From positions 1-10,297 of the forward strand of contig JAIOTM010000447.1 in NCBI GenBank assembly GCA_021106755.1: DNA of 10,297 nucleotides, read 5' to 3'. Each line of letters begins with the position of its first letter. Position 1 is the stretch's first letter. Under the pieces are notes generated by a model, which was not told the origin of the DNA, did not search any database, and worked only from the letters and a program-made list of their open reading frames with translations. The translations under genes were made by a program, and so were the position numbers. This document shows, one piece after another, positions 7,401 to 10,297 of the stretch. The DNA comes from Candidatus Cloacimonadota bacterium. GTDB taxonomy: Bacteria > Cloacimonadota > Cloacimonadia > Cloacimonadales > JAIOQZ01.

Positions 7401-8004
7401 GGTCGATTGTACAGAGATATTCGCCTATATTGCCTTGATATGTGAACTCAGGACTACTCTGGGTATAATGATTCCCATCTATATCACAACTAATCTGGTA
7501 GATATTTACACCGGATTCCCAGTCAATCACCCGGAACACAATATCTGTGTCAATTGCAATCATCGAATCACCATGTTCAGGTTCTACTAAGTCAACCCAC
7601 GGTTCTAACGCATCCGCGACTGTGGTGAAACTATACTGTAGAGGGGGCATGGCGAATCCGTTCAGATCGGACGCGTTTACCTCAACAGCAACTACAGTAT
7701 TGTAGCCAAAGTTTTGAATCGGTTCAACAATGATGCGGTATCCCGTCGGATTTGCAACTGTAACCCAGAAGAAGTTGTCTTCGTTGCTAATCATCGAGTA
7801 CAGGGTTCCGTTGATGTCCACAGTAATCGTTTGCATATCGACACCGACCGTTGTATCAAGGTCGGTAATGTAAAAGGAAACGAAAGTACTTACAGAAACT
7901 CCGGTAATGCCGGTTGTGTCCGGGTTGGCGTTGTAAACTTGCAGAGGTATAGCTGTAAGTAACGTAACTCCAACAATAAACAAGAACAATATTATCCGCT
8001 TCAT
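4441..8004 (-). CDS. Giant exported Ig/cadherin-like repeat adhesin with FlgD-Ig-like C-terminal domain
   Basis: A 1187-residue surface-type protein. A signal peptide covers about 1-18. Four Ig-like repeats of about 110 residues fill 20-465, each ending in a motif like GD[ST][IV]-x-[IV]-x-V-x-A-x-D (at about 97, 207, 323 and 437). Six cadherin-like modules follow (about 470-1090), with PxxFxFxED starts, DPDP or DPEGD turns and NDAP junctions typical of calcium-stabilised tandem modules. The last 90 residues contain ISGKILNRKGKLI, W-K-A-K-D-N-SGNLVKGGFYIYQF and a final GSIIVAR, the pattern of FlgD-Ig-like domains that serve as type IX-style C-terminal signals in several FCB phyla. The composition is Asp/Asn/Thr-rich and acidic. 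The ATG follows GGGAG at a normal distance. It heads the five-gene operon; the next gene starts 4 bases past its stop. Ligand or surface bound is unknown. Confidence 0.8.
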   Translation of the reverse strand: MKRIILFLFIVGVTLLTAIPLQVYNANPDTTGITGVSVSTFVSFYITDLDTTVGVDMQTITVDINGTLYSMISNEDNFFWVTVANPTGYRIIVEPIQNFGYNTVVAVEVNASDLNGFAMPPLQYSFTTVADALEPWVDLVEPEHGDSMIAIDTDIVFRVIDWESGVNIYQISCDIDGNHYTQSSPEFTYQGNIGEYLCTIDLGYDFDYGDTINIEINASDMEGNAMDSQHYWFSTFNDIVVPYLSGMIPYPCETEVSTWTNISFNVFDLQSGVNINLVSVQANSEIFTYGNFEYTLLTDNDGFEVGYNVVVNPFGDPHAHFNWGDSINVIVNVADNFDNATTFFYHFFTHTDNIPPSMVALSPSNGQQNAPIHPTIQLDLLDEAAGVDTSSVVIYTVINGTTNNMYSNDLLSFVLIGNPDLYDWDYRVSFDPGFDYNFGDSVFVHVDATDYSNNSMVVGNEYYFIVETNHPPVMSLPTAFNFDEDEILTIDFNVYASDPDPFALLSLTASNYDAILLTIDTSVFSAVTITNNMANWNGTFANVLFTVTDEHGASVGQACDIDIMPVNDAPTIILPPQFSFAEDDQLIIDFDAAGYISDPEGDLLTLTASGNTSIIVSITGTIVTLTANAEWNGQETITFTVFDDITRGSSRSQNRASKTANPVVPMNRASAFDDVLVIVTQANDAPQINLPASFSFNEDETLTIDFNAYATDPDPGAVLSVSASNYDTNQITIDTSNFGSVTITNTIPDWNGTVANVQFTVTDENNDSDFQTCDIIINPVNDAPTINLPALFSFPEDGEQVVDFAAEGYISDLDGDALRLVASGNNNIFVEISGTVVTFTGEPDWNGEETIMFTVFDDVTRASSISKTSKSAHFATPLSRASAFGYVVVRITSEPDPLQLNLPAQSLEFDVNNNLYVDFLTYITNPEAVSFELVASNNINVAIEINGSGVTFSSIAGWIGEETITFTITDENDNTNTDSDDVVIKVNPTDPNIAPQLKTEFETNYSLKMNGQIVIDFKEAFVEPTLPFDTYTLTVNSDYTSWVEITNTDLIATISPPSNWVGEADMTFLITNGVRRWTIDINVTLTVTSDIKSEQIMIDFHTLSSSNSFSSEIYIFTQEEISQISGKILNRKGKLIKDLVVFDYAPDSKKTNWKAKDNSGNLVKGGFYIYQFNINGRLYQGSIIVAR
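5314..6597 (-). repeat. Tandem duplication of a two-module unit inside the adhesin gene (period 642 bases)
   Basis: Residues 470-683 and 684-897 are two copies of an A-B pair of cadherin-like modules. Module A starts LPTAFNFDEDEILTIDFN in copy 1 and LPASFSFNEDETLTIDFN in copy 2. Module B starts DAPTIILPPQFSF versus DAPTINLPALFSF. Both B modules have a basic Ser/Lys/Arg insert ending in RASAF. The copies have diverged in sequence but keep the same length of 214 codons. Confidence 0.75.
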
Positions 8005-8313
8005 TTAATTCTCCCGACTATTAAATAGATTATTTGCCATTTTTACACATATTACTCTAAAATTTCAACAGAATATGTTTTTTGTCAATTAAAATATATC
8101 TTACTTTACCTTTTTTTTATTTTCGGTGGAGTGAGCAGTCCCACAATGTACACAAAAATAAATACTTCAATGGACAAATATTAATATCTCCTAAGTTCTG
8201 AATAATTCTCTAATCTCTTGATATAATGGTCATTACGGGTGCGGCATAAAAGCAACACTTATTTTCAACTCAGACAAATTAAAAGAGAGAAGACGTTTCG
8301 CCAGTTTTTTTTA
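8005..8313. other. AT-rich intergenic region between the carboxyltransferase gene and the adhesin operon
   Basis: These 309 bases hold no convincing coding frame on either strand and no recognisable tRNA or riboswitch. Contents I can point to are a T-run at 8112-8119, the candidate operon promoter at 8049-8088, and an 11-codon minus-strand frame (8040-8005) whose TAA directly abuts the adhesin ATG but which has no ribosome site. The middle part (about 8120-8290) shows nothing I recognise. Confidence 0.6.
8049..8088 (-). promoter_or_regulatory. Candidate promoter of the adhesin/rotor/stator operon
   Basis: On the minus strand a perfect TTGACA (8088-8083) is followed 17 bases later by the poor -10 candidate AAATTT. 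A better TAATAT (8054-8049) lies further on but too far from that -35. Either could give a 5' leader of some 40-55 bases ahead of the GGGAG ribosome site. Spacing is imperfect, so the exact promoter is uncertain. Confidence 0.3.
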
Positions 8314-8330
8314 CTATTTTATAGTAAAAA
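8308..8330. repeat. Perfect 10-base inverted repeat over the carboxyltransferase stop codon
   Basis: TTTTTACTAT (8308-8317) and ATAGTAAAAA (8321-8330) flank a 3-base loop, and the TAG stop (8316-8314) is inside one arm. The stem is nearly all A-T. On the minus strand it is followed by further A rather than U residues, so it is not a standard intrinsic terminator for this gene, although it is the only hairpin I found at the gene end. Confidence 0.4.
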
Positions 8331-10140
8331 GCAGTTGTCCACTTTTAATAAAATCACCTTCAGACACCATTATTTTATCAATGTGTCCACTGAAACACGC
8401 TGGTATATCATGCTCAATATCCATGAAAATAAGATGAAGCACTATTTCATCTTCTTCGACTCTGTTACCGTTTGCCTTTAGTATTTTTCTTATCCGACCA
8501 GGTTGCGGCGCGATTACTTCTTTTGTCAGTCCTGTATGTTTAACTGTTTTACCTGATGTTTTATGAACCGGATGTTTTGTATGACTATCGGTCTGACTTT
8601 CAATAATCTGTATGCCGGGAATTCCTTTAAGAACCTGAGCTAACTTAGCCGTTTCTATATATGGTGCGTCCAGCTTGAGTGTAATGGGTTGCATAGACTT
8701 TTCTGTTTTAGGAAGTGAGCCGGGAACTGCGGGTTTTGCTTCATCTTTATAATAAATCGCGAGAGGAGCGTTACCTTTCAGAAAATCCACTCCTTTGTTC
8801 TTGCAGGTCGCGACAATGAAAATGTTTTCAGGGGAGAGAGGTAGTCCTTGCTCAGCAAGCATCTCTTTCGCCGAGGGGATTCCTGGTTCTAGTATATCAA
8901 CCGGATTTCCATCAAAAGGCTCTTTCTTCAACTGACTGGATGCCAGTTCTACTATTTCCGGGTCTGGTTTCCGGGGTGTTTTGCCAAAATAACCCAACAC
9001 CATGTTGCCGTATCCATCGGCGATTCTCTTCCACTGACCTTGTACAACATTCATAAACGACTGCTGGAAATAGAATTGAGACACAGGTGTAACGCTTGTC
9101 CCGTATCCACCTTTGGAGATTACATTTGCCATTTCTTCAATGACTTTTGGGTATAGATGCAGGGTGTTGGAATCTCGCATCATCATAGTATTAGCGGTCA
9201 GAGCACCACCGGGCATAGGGGAAAGAACAATATTGGGTGAAGTACGCTTGGCTTCCGGTGGAATCATATAACGCGACATACTTTCTTCAAATATACGTTC
9301 CGATTCGAGTATTTTTTCGTAATCGATATCAAGGCTGTAACCACTATTGCGAAGTGAGTGCCACATAGAGAGAATATCCGGCTGACCTGTTCCACTACTG
9401 ACTGGTGATTGTGCCAGATCTATACCATCGATTCCGGCACGGATTGCCGCCATGTAGCAAATAATGCCCAGTCCGGCTGTATCGTGTGTATGAAACCACA
9501 AAGTAACTTTGCTGCCTACTTTTTTCCGGGCTTTCTTCACCGTTTCGTAAACTATCTCCGGGGGACAGGTACCGCTGGCATCTTTGAAAACGATAGAACT
9601 GAAGGGAATATCAAGACGCAATATATCATTCAGCTTTTCCATATAAAATTCCGCAGTATGAACACTACGGTCTTTTACTCCGGGGGGTAATCCCATAAGA
9701 GTTATTGTTATCTGGTGTTTCAAGCCTGCTTCGTTAATAGACCTGCCGGAATAATCCAGATTGTTCATATCGTTCAGCGCGTCGAAATTACGGATAGTTG
9801 TGGTTCCATGTTTTCGGAAAAGCTCCGCGTGCATCTTGATGATGTCGCGGGGTTGCTGTGAAAGCCCGACTACATTGATACCACGGGACAGAGTTTGCAG
9901 ATTAATATCAGGTCCAACCGTCAGCCGAACCTGATCCATCATATCAAAAGCGGATTCCTGACAGTAGAAAAAAAGGCTCTGAAATCGCGCACCTCCACCA
10001 AACTCGAAATGTTTTATACCCGCGCTGACGGAAGCCTGGATTGCGGGCAGGAAATCCTTTGTCTTTACTCTCGCGCCAAATACAGATTGAAAACCGTCCC
10101 TAAACGAAGTATCCATGAAACGAATTTTTTTCAGACCCAT
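8314..10140 (-). CDS. Carboxyltransferase subunit (pyruvate carboxylase B / oxaloacetate decarboxylase alpha type) with biotinyl domain lacking the biotin lysine
   Basis: 608 residues, the usual length for this family. The TIM-barrel carboxyltransferase domain starts IRFMDTSFRDGFQS, where the family has DTTxRDAHQS, followed by ARVKTKDFLP. Metal and active-site positions look intact: Asp15, Lys186 in FKDASG (carboxylated Lys in relatives), His217 and His219 in FHTHDTAG. MPGGALTANT, GTSVTPVSQ and YFGKTPRKPDPEI match the conserved second half. A hinge of about 60 residues (470-535) leads to a biotinyl/lipoyl-type domain (about 540-608) with APQPGRI at its start and SEGDFIKSGQLLFTI at its end. 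The consensus EAMKM is replaced by LIFMDI: Asp574 (GAT at 8421-8419) occupies the biotinyl-Lys position. Relatives move CO2 between biotin and pyruvate/oxaloacetate; here biotin must be supplied by another protein or the reaction differs. The ATG has an AGGGG site. It is probably transcribed from its own promoter. Confidence 0.85.
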   Translation of the reverse strand: MGLKKIRFMDTSFRDGFQSVFGARVKTKDFLPAIQASVSAGIKHFEFGGGARFQSLFFYCQESAFDMMDQVRLTVGPDINLQTLSRGINVVGLSQQPRDIIKMHAELFRKHGTTTIRNFDALNDMNNLDYSGRSINEAGLKHQITITLMGLPPGVKDRSVHTAEFYMEKLNDILRLDIPFSSIVFKDASGTCPPEIVYETVKKARKKVGSKVTLWFHTHDTAGLGIICYMAAIRAGIDGIDLAQSPVSSGTGQPDILSMWHSLRNSGYSLDIDYEKILESERIFEESMSRYMIPPEAKRTSPNIVLSPMPGGALTANTMMMRDSNTLHLYPKVIEEMANVISKGGYGTSVTPVSQFYFQQSFMNVVQGQWKRIADGYGNMVLGYFGKTPRKPDPEIVELASSQLKKEPFDGNPVDILEPGIPSAKEMLAEQGLPLSPENIFIVATCKNKGVDFLKGNAPLAIYYKDEAKPAVPGSLPKTEKSMQPITLKLDAPYIETAKLAQVLKGIPGIQIIESQTDSHTKHPVHKTSGKTVKHTGLTKEVIAPQPGRIRKILKANGNRVEEDEIVLHLIFMDIEHDIPACFSGHIDKIMVSEGDFIKSGQLLFTIK

Positions 10141-10172
10141 TTATTCCCCTTAGTGGATAACTATTTAATCAT

Positions 10173-10200
10173 ATAATAGAAGAAGTAAGACTTCGGTCAA
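10173..10200 (-). promoter_or_regulatory. Promoter of the carboxyltransferase gene
   Basis: On the minus strand TTGACC (10200-10195) and TATTAT (10178-10173) are separated by 16 bases. The predicted start at about 10166 leaves a leader of about 25 bases holding the AGGGG ribosome site. This is a good match for a housekeeping sigma factor; activity is inferred. Confidence 0.5.
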
Positions 10201-10297
10201 GTAAAAGGTTCCTCTATTAGTAAGAAAATATTTCCTCTACTGCTATGCAGCCTACTATGCTGGTTTGATGTATCTGACCTGAAAGCAAAGATATAGC
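10201..10297. other. Right-edge region, no gene recognised
   Basis: Two minus-strand frames stay open from the edge for about 26-32 codons before TAA or TGA (one ends in VEEIFSY, the other in EEPFT), so either could be the C-terminus of an upstream gene. Neither resembles a family I know, and a plus-strand frame is open over the same bases. I see no tRNA or terminator here. Confidence 0.3.

Noticed and set aside
10201..10297. A tRNA or small RNA at the right edge
   Set aside because: No cloverleaf arms, CCA end or GTTCGA-like T-loop could be found on either strand.

Overview
The window looks like a chromosomal stretch of a moderately AT-rich, Gram-negative (diderm) bacterium. Two features point towards the FCB/Fibrobacterota/Cloacimonadota part of the tree: a PorV-like outer-membrane protein and a giant surface protein ending in a FlgD-Ig-like, type-IX-style C-terminal domain. 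This placement is inference from protein style, not a marker-gene assignment; a Cloacimonadota-like lineage is my best guess. All recognisable genes are on the minus strand, so the layout is best read from right to left.

Right (10297 to 8314): a promoter-like TTGACC-16-TATTAT precedes a 608-residue carboxyltransferase of the pyruvate carboxylase subunit B / oxaloacetate decarboxylase alpha type. Its active-site Asp, Lys and His residues are intact. Its C-terminal biotinyl domain has Asp where the biotin-accepting Lys should be. A 309-base AT-rich intergenic region follows (8313 to 8005), with a candidate promoter for the next genes.

Centre to left (8004 to 216): a tight five-gene run with gaps of 4 to 17 bases, almost certainly one operon. 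In transcription order it encodes (1) a 1187-residue exported adhesin made of Ig/cadherin-like repeats with a C-terminal sorting-type domain; (2) a PorV-like outer-membrane protein with a periplasmic linker and C-terminal TPRs; (3) an inner-membrane protein joining a FliF-like periplasmic ring-building domain, one membrane helix and a cytoplasmic FliG-like middle and C-terminal region; (4) a MotA-like stator subunit; (5) a MotB-like stator subunit with an OmpA-type peptidoglycan-binding domain. No flagellar rod, hook, filament, export, FliM/FliN or chemotaxis gene is present in the window. The set reads as a minimal rotor plus stator linked to an outer-membrane protein and a surface adhesin: a candidate undescribed rotary or force-generating envelope machine, perhaps for gliding or adhesin movement. 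Two changes make it odder: the membrane Asp of MotB that binds the driving ion is Asn, and only part of the charged MotA-FliG interface is kept.

Left edge (215 to 1): inverted repeats, then a strong promoter leading directly into the first 27 codons of what looks like an IS630-type transposase cut off by the window end.
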